DNA from: CADEDH01 sp050330635
GTDB taxonomy: Bacteria; Actinomycetota; Acidimicrobiia; Acidimicrobiales; SZUA-35
DNA length: 64,000 bases
Assembly (NCBI GenBank): GCA_050330635.1
Contig: JBHJNQ010000065.1
Location: forward strand, 11,853 to 75,852
Direction of reading: 5' to 3'
Positions within the stretch are counted from its first letter, which is position 1; every line of letters begins with the position of its first letter. The notes beneath the pieces were generated by a model. That model worked only from the letters and a program-made list of their open reading frames with translations. It ran no database searches and had not been told where the DNA came from. Below are positions 42,233 through 51,247 of this stretch, piece by piece. Position numbers and translations under genes: made by a program.

Positions 42233-44638
42233 ATGGTCACGGCCACCAACGAGGACGCGGTTCCCCCAACCGATGACGTCGGTCCCCTCCACGGGTTGCG
42301 GGTGGTTGAGCTTGCCGGAGGGCTCCCCGCCGCCTTCTGCGCCCGCCAGCTCCGGGGCTTCGGGGCCGAGACCGTCCGGGTCGAGATCGCCGTCGGCGTC
42401 CCCACCGTGGTCGATCACCTGACCGACGACCAGCGGCTGTTCTGTGTGGCCGGCGCCCACCGGGTCGTGCTGGGCGACGCCCAGGCCCTCGTCGACCTCC
42501 TGGCTGACGCCGACGTCATCATCGAAGACCAGGGCCCGGGCGTGCTCGCCGCCATCGGCTACGACCCCGAGGCCAACCTGGAGGTCCGACCCCACCAGAT
42601 CATCACCTCCATCTCACCGTTCGGCCACACCGGACCGAGGGCCGGGTGGCAGACCACCAACGCCGTCCAGTTCGCCGTCGGCGGCCTCATGTCGCTCACC
42701 GGCGACCCCGACCGGGAACCGCTGGTCACCGGCGGCGAGCAGGCCTACCTGCTCGGCGGTCTCCACGGCTTCGCTGCCACCGCGGTCGCCGTCCTCGACC
42801 GGGCCCGTCACGGGCGCGGTGCCTGGCTCGACCTGTCGCTCCAGGAGATCGCCGCCTCCATGCCGGAGCTGTACGCCGCCCAGAGCGAGTACGACCTGGG
42901 CGAACCCGTGCCCCGCGCCGGCAACTCGGTCCGGGCCGTGTGGGGCGTCTACCACTGCGCCGACGGCTTCGCCGGCGTGTGCTGCCTCGAACGTCAGGTC
43001 CGGTCGTTCTTCGAGCTCCTGGGGGAGCCAGTGGTGAGCGACCCCCGCTTCGCCGATCCGGTGACCCGGGTCGAGCACGACGACGAGCTGTTGGCCCACG
43101 TGCTGTCGTTCATGGCCGAGCGGACCAAGGACGAGTTGGCCGCCCTGTCGCCCGTGCACCGGGTCCCGTTCGGGGCGGTCCGGACGCCGGGCGAGCTGCT
43201 CGACGACGAGACCTTCGCCCTCCGGGGCTTCTTCGACCGGGTGGCGACCGACGACGGCGACGCCGTCGTTCCCGGGCGCCCGTTCCCCGGCCTGGGTTGG
43301 ACCCCGGCGCTGCGGCTCGACGGTCCGACCCACGGCCACGTCGCCTGGGAGGCCCCGGGCTGGGGACCGGCCCCCGGTCCGCCGCTCGGTGACGGTGGAC
43401 TTGGTCGCCGGCCCGCCCCGCTGGCCGGTGTCCGCGTGCTCGACCTGACGATGATGTGGGCCGGCCCCTACGCCACCAAGCTGCTGGCCGAGGCGGGGGC
43501 GGACGTGATCAAGATCGAATCGCCGAGCGCCTGGGACAACATCAGGACCCTCATCCCCCAGGACCCGGCGATCCCCGACCCCTGGAACTCCGCCTACTAC
43601 TTCAACGAGTACAACCACTCGAAGCGCTCGCTCACCCTCGACCTGGCGTCCGGGGCCGGCCGCGACGTGTTCCTCCGGCTCGTGGCCGACGCCGACGTCG
43701 TGATCGAGAACTACCGGGCCGACGTGCTCGACAACCTCGGCCTCGGCTACGAGGTGCTGCGGGAGGCCAACGCCGCCGTCGTGCTGGTGTCGATGGCGGG
43801 TTTCGGCAAGTCCGGGCCCCTGTCCGCCCATGTCGGCTTCGGCCCGATCATCGAGATGATGTCGGGTCTGATGTCGCTCACCGGCTATGGCGACGACGGC
43901 ATCCCCTACAAGACCGGGGTGTCCTACGGCGACCCCGTCGGTGGCGCCAACGCCGTGGCCGCGGTGGCGCTGGCCCTGCTCGAACGAGACCGCACCGGGG
44001 CCGGACGTCACGTCGACCTGGCCCAGCGGGAGACGGCCGCCACCCTGGCCGGCCCTGCCTTCGTGGCCGCCTCGTTGCGGGGTGAGAACCCCACGCACGT
44101 CGGTAACCGAGACCCCCGCTACGTCCCCCAGGGGTGCTACCCGTCGGCTGGGGACGATCGATGGGTGGTCCTCTCCGTGCGATCCGACGACGAGTGGGCC
44201 GCCCTGGCCCACCGCATCGGCCGCCCCGATCTCGCCCCCCTCGATCACGACCACCGCCTGGCCCGCCACGACGAACTCGACGACGCCATCGCCGCCTGGA
44301 CCGCCACCGTCGACCGGGACGAGGCGGCGGAGATCCTCCAGGGCGACGGCGTCCCCGCCGGGGCGGTGGTCGACACGCTCGCCGTCCACGACGACCCCCA
44401 GCTCGTCGACCGCCACTTCTTCCGGGTGGTCCCCAACCCCAAGATGCGGCCCTACCGGCAGAGCGGGCCCACATGGCGGGTCCACGGCCCCCCGCCGCAC
44501 GAGATGCGCCGGTCACCGTGGTTCGGCGAGGACAACGACGCCATCCTGACCGAGCTGGGCCTGAGCGCGGTGGAGATCGATGACCTGAGGGCCGCCAGGG
44601 TCATCGCCGACGCGCCGATCGATCCCGGCGTCGGCTGA
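42233..44638 (+). CDS. Two-domain CaiB/BaiF (class III) CoA-transferase
   Basis: 801 residues, two class III CoA-transferase domains in tandem. Domain 1 (about 20-380) starts LHGLRVVELAGGLPAAFCAR; domain 2 (about 398-780) starts GVRVLDLTMMWAGPYATKLL. The aspartate that carries the CoA-glutamyl chemistry in single-domain enzymes is kept in domain 2 (KTGVSYGDPVGG, about 567) but is Glu in domain 1 (VTGGEQAYLLGG, about 169). Domain 1 is therefore probably a structural partner. It moves CoA between carboxylic acids in lipid or steroid breakdown. GTG 42230 is an alternative start. Confidence 0.9.
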   Translation: MVTATNEDAVPPTDDVGPLHGLRVVELAGGLPAAFCARQLRGFGAETVRVEIAVGVPTVVDHLTDDQRLFCVAGAHRVVLGDAQALVDLLADADVIIEDQGPGVLAAIGYDPEANLEVRPHQIITSISPFGHTGPRAGWQTTNAVQFAVGGLMSLTGDPDREPLVTGGEQAYLLGGLHGFAATAVAVLDRARHGRGAWLDLSLQEIAASMPELYAAQSEYDLGEPVPRAGNSVRAVWGVYHCADGFAGVCCLERQVRSFFELLGEPVVSDPRFADPVTRVEHDDELLAHVLSFMAERTKDELAALSPVHRVPFGAVRTPGELLDDETFALRGFFDRVATDDGDAVVPGRPFPGLGWTPALRLDGPTHGHVAWEAPGWGPAPGPPLGDGGLGRRPAPLAGVRVLDLTMMWAGPYATKLLAEAGADVIKIESPSAWDNIRTLIPQDPAIPDPWNSAYYFNEYNHSKRSLTLDLASGAGRDVFLRLVADADVVIENYRADVLDNLGLGYEVLREANAAVVLVSMAGFGKSGPLSAHVGFGPIIEMMSGLMSLTGYGDDGIPYKTGVSYGDPVGGANAVAAVALALLERDRTGAGRHVDLAQRETAATLAGPAFVAASLRGENPTHVGNRDPRYVPQGCYPSAGDDRWVVLSVRSDDEWAALAHRIGRPDLAPLDHDHRLARHDELDDAIAAWTATVDRDEAAEILQGDGVPAGAVVDTLAVHDDPQLVDRHFFRVVPNPKMRPYRQSGPTWRVHGPPPHEMRRSPWFGEDNDAILTELGLSAVEIDDLRAARVIADAPIDPGVG

Positions 44639-44723
44639 CGACGCGGTGCCGCCCGCGCGCCCATGCCGCCCGGCCGGCGTCGGCGGGATCGCATTCGGGG
44701 CGGAACGGGAGCAAGCTGGGGAG

Positions 44724-45788
44724 GTGACGGGCGCCTTCACCACCATTCCCATCGTCAGCCTCGAACCGTGGACCTCCGGGTCCGACGACGACCGGCGACG
44801 GCTCGCCGACCAGGTCAGGTCCCACTGCCACGAGGTCGGCTTCCTCGTGCTGGTCGACCACGGCATCGAGACGGCGTTCGTCGACGACGTGTTCGCCATG
44901 ATGCGACGCCTCTTCGCCCTGCCCGAGGCCGACAAGCTCCTCATCGACAAGCGCCGCTCCCCCCACTTCCGGGGGTGGGAGGCCACCGGCTCGGAGTACA
45001 CCAACAACCGACCGGACTTCCGGGAGCAGGTCGACCTGTGGTCGGAGCACCCGGCCCGGGCCCCGGGCGCCGATCCCGCCTACCTCCACCTCCTCGGCCC
45101 CAACCAGTGGTTCCCCGAGGTGGTCCTGCCGGGCTACCGGCAGCTCCTGATCGACTGGTTCGAGCGGATGGGCGACCTGGCCCGCACCCTGATGCAGGTC
45201 TTCTCCGTCGGTCTCGGGCTCGAACCCGATCACATCGACGGCCGCTTCGGGGACGAGCAGATGTCGCTGACCAAGCTCATCCACTATCCGCCGACGCCAC
45301 CCGGCCAGGCCGGGGTCAACGCCCACCACGACGCCGGCTTCCTCACCATCCTGGCCCCGGGCGAGACGCCCGGCCTCCAGGTCCGGAACCCCGACGGCGA
45401 CTGGGTCGGGGTCGAGGCCGGGCCCGGGTCGTTCGTCATCAACATCGGTGAGATGCTCCAGGGGATGACGGCCAACTACTTCGTGGCCACCGCCCACCGC
45501 GTCATCACCGAGGCGGAGCGGTACTCGGCCGGCTACTTCCACGGCCCGTCGCTCGGCACCCCGCTCACCCCGCTGCCACTCCCTCCCGCCCTGCTCGACG
45601 CCGTGGCCGCCAGCCCCCGCCACGCCAACGCCGGGTGGATGGCGCTGCGCCGCGAGACCGACGCCGGGGTGGGCGACATGGCCAGCAGCCACAAGCCGTC
45701 CACCTATGGCGAACAACTGTGGAACTACTTCTCCCGCAGCTACCCCGACATGGTCGCCTCCCACTACCCCGACCTGGTCGACGCCTGA
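44724..45788 (+). CDS. 2-oxoglutarate/Fe(II) oxygenase of the isopenicillin-N-synthase family
   Basis: 354 residues. N-terminal DIOX_N part: IPIVSLEPWTSG, HEVGFLVLVDHGIE. Core: NAHHDAGFLTILAPG gives the HxD pair, ANYFVATAHRVIT the second His, and RYSAGYFHGPS the Arg that holds 2-oxoglutarate. It should hydroxylate or desaturate a small molecule in the cytoplasm. GTG 44724 is chosen because it follows CTGGGGAG closely. It is separated from the CoA-transferase by 85 bases. Confidence 0.9.
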   Translation: MTGAFTTIPIVSLEPWTSGSDDDRRRLADQVRSHCHEVGFLVLVDHGIETAFVDDVFAMMRRLFALPEADKLLIDKRRSPHFRGWEATGSEYTNNRPDFREQVDLWSEHPARAPGADPAYLHLLGPNQWFPEVVLPGYRQLLIDWFERMGDLARTLMQVFSVGLGLEPDHIDGRFGDEQMSLTKLIHYPPTPPGQAGVNAHHDAGFLTILAPGETPGLQVRNPDGDWVGVEAGPGSFVINIGEMLQGMTANYFVATAHRVITEAERYSAGYFHGPSLGTPLTPLPLPPALLDAVAASPRHANAGWMALRRETDAGVGDMASSHKPSTYGEQLWNYFSRSYPDMVASHYPDLVDA

Positions 45789-45831
45789 GCGCCGCTTGGT
45801 GAGGGTTCACCCTCGCCGGTGACGAAGGTGG

Positions 45832-48792
45832 CTACAGGAGTCTGTTGCTGAGATCGAGGGTGTAGCCGTGCCAACCCGTCCATGTCCCAGTTCTGGCGTG
45901 GCACGGACAAGCGCAGGTGATGGCGTCGCCCATCTTCGGCTGCCACCAGCCGAGGCACGCCTCGTGCTCCTGGCCCGGTCCGTCCTGGCACGGAGCGCCG
46001 ACATGATGTCCGTCGGTGAGGGGCGGTCGGTTGGTCTGCTCGGTCAGCCATTCGAGAACGGTGACGAACGGGCGGGGCTTGGAGAACAGATAGCCCTGGA
46101 GGTCGTCGACACCGCTCGAGGTGAGCATGTGCGCCTGTTCCTCCGTCTCGACGTTCTCCGCCACCACCGACTTGTGGAGGGTGTGCAGGGTCTGGACGAC
46201 GCTTTCGACCATCAAGGCGTCCTTCGACTCGGCGAAGTGACGCGCGAGCTTCACCTCCGACACCGGGAGCTGGGAGATGCGCGTGAAGTTCGACTCGCCG
46301 GTACCGAAGTCATCGATGCTGAGAAGGACACCCTCCCGGGCGATGCGTTCGCACGCAGCTGCGAGCTCGGGCAGGTTCTGGGAGCCGAGGGATGCCTCGG
46401 TGATCTCGATGACGATGTGGCCGGCGAGTGAATCGGCCTGCAGCTCACCGCACAGACGGTCGAGTTTCTCGGGTGCCAAACCGGCAGGCGAGACGTTCAC
46501 GTGGACCTTGAAGTCGGGATGGTAACGACGGAACTCGCGTAGGTCGCGCAGTGAGGTACGCAGGACGAAGCGATCGATGCGATCGACAACCCGGTGCTTT
46601 TCGGCCAGCGGAATGAACTCGTCGGGGAAAATCGGGCCGAGGTCGGGGTGGGTCCAGCGAACGAGTGCTTCGGCCGTCGTCGCCACCCGGGACCGGGCGT
46701 CGACTATCGGCTGGTACTCCACCCTGAAACCATGCTCGCCCGGGTCAGAGTCGTTGAGCGCCGAGGTGAGCCGGGCCTCGATCTGCCAGGTTCGCTTGAT
46801 GCGCTCCTGTAGCTCGGCGGTGAAGAACGTCGTCGTGCCGGGAGCGTGAATCTGGGCGTGCTTCACGGCCATGTCCGCCCGCAGGAGTGCGCCAGCGGGT
46901 GACATCGAATCCTCGACCCGTACGGCGCCAGCTGTCACCGATGGTGTGATTGGCAGCAGTTCCTCGACGTCGGCCGCCAGTTCCGCACGTCGGTTCTCGA
47001 TCCACTCGACGGACGTCGTTCCGGGAGAGACGACGATGAGCGTTGCGCCTTCACCGCGCCAGATCTGGTCCTCGTCTCGTCGGAATCGCGCCATGGTCCT
47101 GGTGGCCAGCTCACCGAACAGGTCGTCACCCGCGCCCGATGTCTCCCGAGCGCGGTCGACGTCGTGGAAATAGAGCACGGTCACCACGACGTCGGTCAGC
47201 TCGTCGCTACGGTTGTAGTCGACCAGGTTGGGGAGTCCGGTTGCGGGATCTGTCCGAGCCGCCCGGTGCTCGGCCGTCACGTCGCGGATGGTGAAGATGG
47301 TGGATCCATCGGGTTGGTCGGTGGAGGTCGTCTTTATCCAACGGCCGTGGCGGTAGGGGTCCTGGTAGGCGCTGTCGCCGTTGGCCAACGGGTGGGACAG
47401 GCTGGTCACCTGGCCCACGAGCCGGCCGACGGGGTCGAATCCGAGTTCGCGGGCGGCGTTGGGAGTGGCCTTGATGATCCGCCCGTCGACGGCTCGAAGC
47501 CCGACCTCTCGGCTGGCCGATGCCAGGGCATTCCAGGCCTCTTCAGCCTTGGCTTCGGCCTCGAGCTCCATGCGACGGGCTCGCTCATCGATTGATGCGA
47601 GCGCCGGGTCGAGCACATTTGCCACCTGGGTGATGGCGACATAGAGATGGGGAGGAACCCCACCGTTGATCGCAATGGCCACATTGGCGAGTGCCGATTT
47701 GATGACCGTGCGATCCCTGGCGGCCGACAAGTCGAGCTCCTCCACAAGAGCGGGCTGCGCGAGCACGACGACCGACCGGTCGCCGAGCAATGATCGACAC
47801 GCACCCCTTGCCGCTTCGATCGCGGCCCCGATCGTGCTGGCCTTCGACAGCTCCTCGGCCAGCCGTGACTGGACCTGCACGATGTCGGTCAGTCGGAGGG
47901 CGGTCTGACCGGCCAGGCTGATGCGTACGGACGACAGTGCGGTGACGGCCACGAAGCTGACAATGGCAAGGAGATGATGGCTGATGAGCGCCAGGTATCC
48001 GATCGAGCACAGCGCCACCGGATAGATTTGCCAGCGGTACTTCTGCTCTCTCGTTCCCGGCTTGGCGAACTCGCCGTAGTCGCTGGCGCTGACCGCGATG
48101 GCGTAGGTCACGAGGGGCAAGGCGAGGATCCGTACCGGTTGGTCTTTCCACCAGGCGTCGGTGGCGACTCCGTAGAAGAGCGACAGGTCGAACAACGATC
48201 CGAGGGCGCCGCTCAGGCCGAGCCACACCGCTGCTCTCGATCTGGAGCCCGGCCCGTACACCATGAGCAGGACAAGGGTGAGAAATACGATGTCGACGAT
48301 GTACACGCCGCCAGCCACGACCCGCTCGGCGACCGGGGCGCCGGTGCCGCCAACGAGATACGGCCAACCGACGAGAGCCACGGCGGTGATCGGCACCAGC
48401 ATGGTCGTGACGGCATCGACCACATCGTTGAGGCGGGATGTCGCGGCGCGGGCACGAGCCGCAGCGAACAGCGAGATAGTCATGCCGATCAGTCCAGGGA
48501 TGGAGATCAGATCTGCCCACGAGGGCACCGTGAGGTGGCCGTCGGACGCCGCAGTCTCGGCCCCGCGAACCAGAGTGCCGAGCACGATGATGCCGATGCT
48601 GATGTGGGTCCAGCGCAGCGACCTCGGTAGGGACATCCATTCGCCCCGCCTCGACCAGCTGGCGACCACGTAGCCGCCAAGGAAGACGAGCATGACGGCG
48701 CCGGCAGCGCTCTCCAACGGCGGTACGGCTGCGAGCACGGTAGTTGCAGCCAAGGCAACGACGATTCGGGCCGAGCGATTCAGGCGAACCAT
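45832..48792 (-). CDS. Membrane PAS-GGDEF-EAL protein, probable c-di-GMP phosphodiesterase
   Basis: 986 residues. About eight N-terminal helices (to about 290) are followed by a signalling helix, a GAF-like stretch (about 300-395), a PAS domain (RAVDGRIIKATPNAARELGF), GGDEF and EAL. The GGDEF site is degenerate (IWRGEGATL in place of GGDEF). The EAL domain keeps its key residues: AEALVRW, VNVSPAG, IEITEAS, IDDFGTGESNF, EVKLARH, AENVETEEQ and LQGYLFSKP. It should hydrolyse c-di-GMP in response to a membrane or cytoplasmic cue. A C-terminal tail of about 65 residues is rich in Cys and His (CACPCH), possibly a zinc site. It is divergent from the acyltransferase gene. Confidence 0.9.
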   Translation of the reverse strand: MVRLNRSARIVVALAATTVLAAVPPLESAAGAVMLVFLGGYVVASWSRRGEWMSLPRSLRWTHISIGIIVLGTLVRGAETAASDGHLTVPSWADLISIPGLIGMTISLFAAARARAATSRLNDVVDAVTTMLVPITAVALVGWPYLVGGTGAPVAERVVAGGVYIVDIVFLTLVLLMVYGPGSRSRAAVWLGLSGALGSLFDLSLFYGVATDAWWKDQPVRILALPLVTYAIAVSASDYGEFAKPGTREQKYRWQIYPVALCSIGYLALISHHLLAIVSFVAVTALSSVRISLAGQTALRLTDIVQVQSRLAEELSKASTIGAAIEAARGACRSLLGDRSVVVLAQPALVEELDLSAARDRTVIKSALANVAIAINGGVPPHLYVAITQVANVLDPALASIDERARRMELEAEAKAEEAWNALASASREVGLRAVDGRIIKATPNAARELGFDPVGRLVGQVTSLSHPLANGDSAYQDPYRHGRWIKTTSTDQPDGSTIFTIRDVTAEHRAARTDPATGLPNLVDYNRSDELTDVVVTVLYFHDVDRARETSGAGDDLFGELATRTMARFRRDEDQIWRGEGATLIVVSPGTTSVEWIENRRAELAADVEELLPITPSVTAGAVRVEDSMSPAGALLRADMAVKHAQIHAPGTTTFFTAELQERIKRTWQIEARLTSALNDSDPGEHGFRVEYQPIVDARSRVATTAEALVRWTHPDLGPIFPDEFIPLAEKHRVVDRIDRFVLRTSLRDLREFRRYHPDFKVHVNVSPAGLAPEKLDRLCGELQADSLAGHIVIEITEASLGSQNLPELAAACERIAREGVLLSIDDFGTGESNFTRISQLPVSEVKLARHFAESKDALMVESVVQTLHTLHKSVVAENVETEEQAHMLTSSGVDDLQGYLFSKPRPFVTVLEWLTEQTNRPPLTDGHHVGAPCQDGPGQEHEACLGWWQPKMGDAITCACPCHARTGTWTGWHGYTLDLSNRLL

Positions 48793-48929
48793 GTGAGAAC
48801 CGATCGGTCCGAGCGACCCCGAGATGAGCCCAGTTGCTCACAGGGCCGGGCGCGCTGCTACCGTGTAGAAGGAAACGACAGATCGCCGCCGCACGTCACC
48901 GACCCGAGAGAGCCCGCCGCCTCGTGTCC

Positions 48930-49805
48930 ATGTCCCCGTCCAGTCCTCCGTGGTCGCTCGCTTACGTCGTCGCGTCCAGTGGCGATCCTGCGGTGGACGA
49001 GGCCGAACGGATCGAACAGGTCGTCTTCGCCGAGGCGTTCGACTGCGACCGCGCACTGTGGGAAGCGGAGTTTCCTCCCTACGACGATCGCACGGTGTGG
49101 GTGACGATTCGACACCAGGGACGCATGGTCGGCGCGGTGCGCGCCGTGGTCGGGCCATTGACCGGGTTGAAGATCGCCTCCGACCTCCAGCGCTTCTGGG
49201 GAATCTCGATCCACGATGCGATGGAGGCTCACGGGCTCTCGCCGGATCTGGGCATCATCGAGGCAGCGACGCTGGCCGTGTTGCCCGGCGACCGGACCCG
49301 GGATCGTTGGTGGCCCGTGCGGGCGCTGTCCGCAGCCTTCTGTCACCTCGTCGTCGACAGCGGGGCCACGCATGCGATGTACCTTCTCGATCCGAAGGTC
49401 CTTCGTGTGCTCACCATGATGTTGGGCTTCCCCTTCGAGCGGCTGGCCAAGCTGGAGCCCGTCGATTTCAACGGGCTGATGCAACCGACTCTCAGCCCCG
49501 TGAGCGAGTACTTCTCGATCATCGCCACGAGCGACGACGAATGCCGGCGGCTCGTCGTCGACCGCGACCCGGGTGGTCGGGGGGGCACGGAACTCCCGAC
49601 CGTGGACGTCACCGAGTCATCGCCGAGAGAGCTACATCGGCGGCTTCTCGCCGGTGAACCTCGGCTGACTCCGACTGTCGGCGGTTCGAACCAGGCCAAA
49701 ACCGAGTCGAGCCGTCAATCGCAAGGCGCAGCAACCGTCCTGCCCCCACGTCGACTGACCAACAACAAAGGAGCCGCCAACAATGACGACACCGAGCCTC
49801 GTTGA
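48930..49805 (+). CDS. LuxI/FeeM-like GNAT-fold N-acyltransferase
   Basis: 291 residues. The first 210 resemble autoinducer-synthase and N-acyl amino acid synthase proteins: VVFAEAFDCDRALWEAEFPPYDDRT (an E...YD segment), GRMVGAVRAVVGP (the GNAT-like strand) and GIIEAATLAVLPGDRTRD (the acidic residue before a basic strand-turn). These enzymes move an acyl chain from ACP or CoA to an amine. The C-terminal 80 residues are Ser/Pro-rich and may be disordered. ATG 48930 is chosen; GTG 48924 is possible; no clear ribosome site. Its end overlaps the radical SAM gene by 23 bases. Confidence 0.65.
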   Translation: MSPSSPPWSLAYVVASSGDPAVDEAERIEQVVFAEAFDCDRALWEAEFPPYDDRTVWVTIRHQGRMVGAVRAVVGPLTGLKIASDLQRFWGISIHDAMEAHGLSPDLGIIEAATLAVLPGDRTRDRWWPVRALSAAFCHLVVDSGATHAMYLLDPKVLRVLTMMLGFPFERLAKLEPVDFNGLMQPTLSPVSEYFSIIATSDDECRRLVVDRDPGGRGGTELPTVDVTESSPRELHRRLLAGEPRLTPTVGGSNQAKTESSRQSQGAATVLPPRRLTNNKGAANNDDTEPR

Positions 49806-50763
49806 TCTAGTAAAGACCATGCTTGCCCAGGGTGGACCGAGCAAGCCCATCGGTGCCGGTGCGGCAGATCAACGTGACCCACACTTCTTTCTGATCCGAC
49901 GGTTTCTGGACCAGGTGGACCTGCTCGTCATCTTCAACAGTCGGCGATGTCGTTACCAGTGCCACTTCTGTGACCTGCCGGCCAAGAGTACGCGAACTGA
50001 GATAAGCGCAGAGGACCTCGAGGAGCAATTCGCTCGAGTACTAGCGAAGACCAAGCACGGACTTTCGGTCGTCAGTCGGCTCACGCTGAGCAACGAGGGA
50101 TCCGTCTTCGATGACCCCACTTTTCCCTCGCCAGCGCTGAGGGAGATCTGTCGCGCTGCGGCACAACTGCCGACGCTCGGAGTCGTCTCTTTGGAGACCA
50201 GACTCGAGTTCGTCACGAAGAATGCTATCCAGGAAATCAAGGACGTAGTCGGCAACAAGCGGATCGATATCCTCACCGGATTTGAAACCCTTGACCAACA
50301 GATTCGAGACGAGGTTCTCTTCAAGCGTGAGTCACTATCGGTCTTCCTTTCAGGGCTCGACCTTCTCGGGGAGCAGGGTCTCTCGCTAACGTCGTATGTA
50401 CTCTTCAAGCCAGACTATACGATGTCGGACGAGGAGGCGATCGACGAAGCTCGAGCGTCGATCGAGTTCCTCCATCGGCAGACGTCCGGCCGCGATATCC
50501 CTCTGACGTTGCGAATCAACCCCATGTACGCCGCCCGTAGAACGGCCTGGAGCGATAACGCCTTGTCGTGTAGCTTCTACCGTCCGCCGAGACTCACCGA
50601 CGTGCTGTCCGTTGCCAAGGAAGCAAGATCGTCGGGGATTCCCACGTACGTCGGTCTCTCCACCGAAGGCCTCGCAGACGAAGGCCGCACCTACCGGGCT
50701 CGGGAGGACTTCACCAGGGATCTCCTGAAAGAGGTGATCCACTTCAACGAGGTTCGGAGCTGA
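49783..50763 (+). CDS. Radical SAM enzyme (RaSEA/Elp3-like)
   Basis: 326 residues. The cluster motif CRYQCHFC (CxxxCxxC, about 57-64) follows LLVIFNSRR. Downstream, SLETRLEFVT, ILTGFETLDQQIRDEV and SYVLFKPDYTMSDEEAIDEA match the barrel of archaeosine-synthase RaSEA-like and Elp3-like enzymes. It makes a 5'-deoxyadenosyl radical; the substrate is unknown. An excellent AAAGGAG site (49767-49773) fixes the start. The gene is visibly less GC-rich than its neighbours, with AGA, CTA and ATA-type codons, which suggests separate origin. It is the second of four linked genes. Confidence 0.87.
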   Translation: MTTPSLVDLVKTMLAQGGPSKPIGAGAADQRDPHFFLIRRFLDQVDLLVIFNSRRCRYQCHFCDLPAKSTRTEISAEDLEEQFARVLAKTKHGLSVVSRLTLSNEGSVFDDPTFPSPALREICRAAAQLPTLGVVSLETRLEFVTKNAIQEIKDVVGNKRIDILTGFETLDQQIRDEVLFKRESLSVFLSGLDLLGEQGLSLTSYVLFKPDYTMSDEEAIDEARASIEFLHRQTSGRDIPLTLRINPMYAARRTAWSDNALSCSFYRPPRLTDVLSVAKEARSSGIPTYVGLSTEGLADEGRTYRAREDFTRDLLKEVIHFNEVRS

Positions 50764-50798
50764 CCACGGTTCCTCGCACGCTGACCGAGCTCGTTGCG

Positions 50799-51236
50799 GT
50801 GGCTGGCACGAAGGTGTCCGATGTTGCTGTCGCCGTGGTCGTCCAGGACGAGTGGACCGTGGATGACGAGCGGCAACTCTCGTACACCTCGGTCATCTGC
50901 CTTGCCGAGTGCGTACGGGAGTTGCATTGGAATCGTGATGTAGAGCCGCTCGTGTCGACTGCGCTGGATTCGACCATACGGAACCTGGGATCGGTGTTCT
51001 CGAGGCCGATGTTCATCGGGGATCTCATCGTCCTCTCCTACCGGATAACTGCGGTCGGTACGACGTCGTACCGGATGACCGTCGAGTTGAGCACCGGCTC
51101 GGACCGGTGTGCGGCCATCGATCTCACCTCCGTCTTCGTCCACCCCGAGAGGCGGAGCCGCACGGCTCCTCCCCCTGAGGTCCGTGCCCGGCTCGACGCG
51201 GCACGTAGGGCCGCCGAGCCGAAATCACCACACTGA
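50799..51236 (+). CDS. Hotdog-fold thioesterase-like protein
   Basis: 145 residues. The strands SDVAVAVVVQDEWTV, RPMFIGDLIVLSYRITAVG, SYRMTVELSTGSDR and AAIDLTSVFV match 4HBT acyl-CoA thioesterases (P-x-x-x-G-D ... L ... F-V), with the central helix around CLAECVRELHW. GTG 50799 is the first usable start after the radical SAM gene; no strong ribosome site is seen. Such a protein could release or shuttle an acyl group from CoA or ACP for the acyltransferase encoded upstream. Confidence 0.6.
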   Translation: MAGTKVSDVAVAVVVQDEWTVDDERQLSYTSVICLAECVRELHWNRDVEPLVSTALDSTIRNLGSVFSRPMFIGDLIVLSYRITAVGTTSYRMTVELSTGSDRCAAIDLTSVFVHPERRSRTAPPPEVRARLDAARRAAEPKSPH

Positions 51237-51247
51237 ACGAGCCTCGG

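Noticed and set aside
48834..48929. Longer N-terminus for the acyltransferase
   Set aside because: The extra residues are Arg/Ala-rich and unlike the family; they overlap the probable divergent promoter region.
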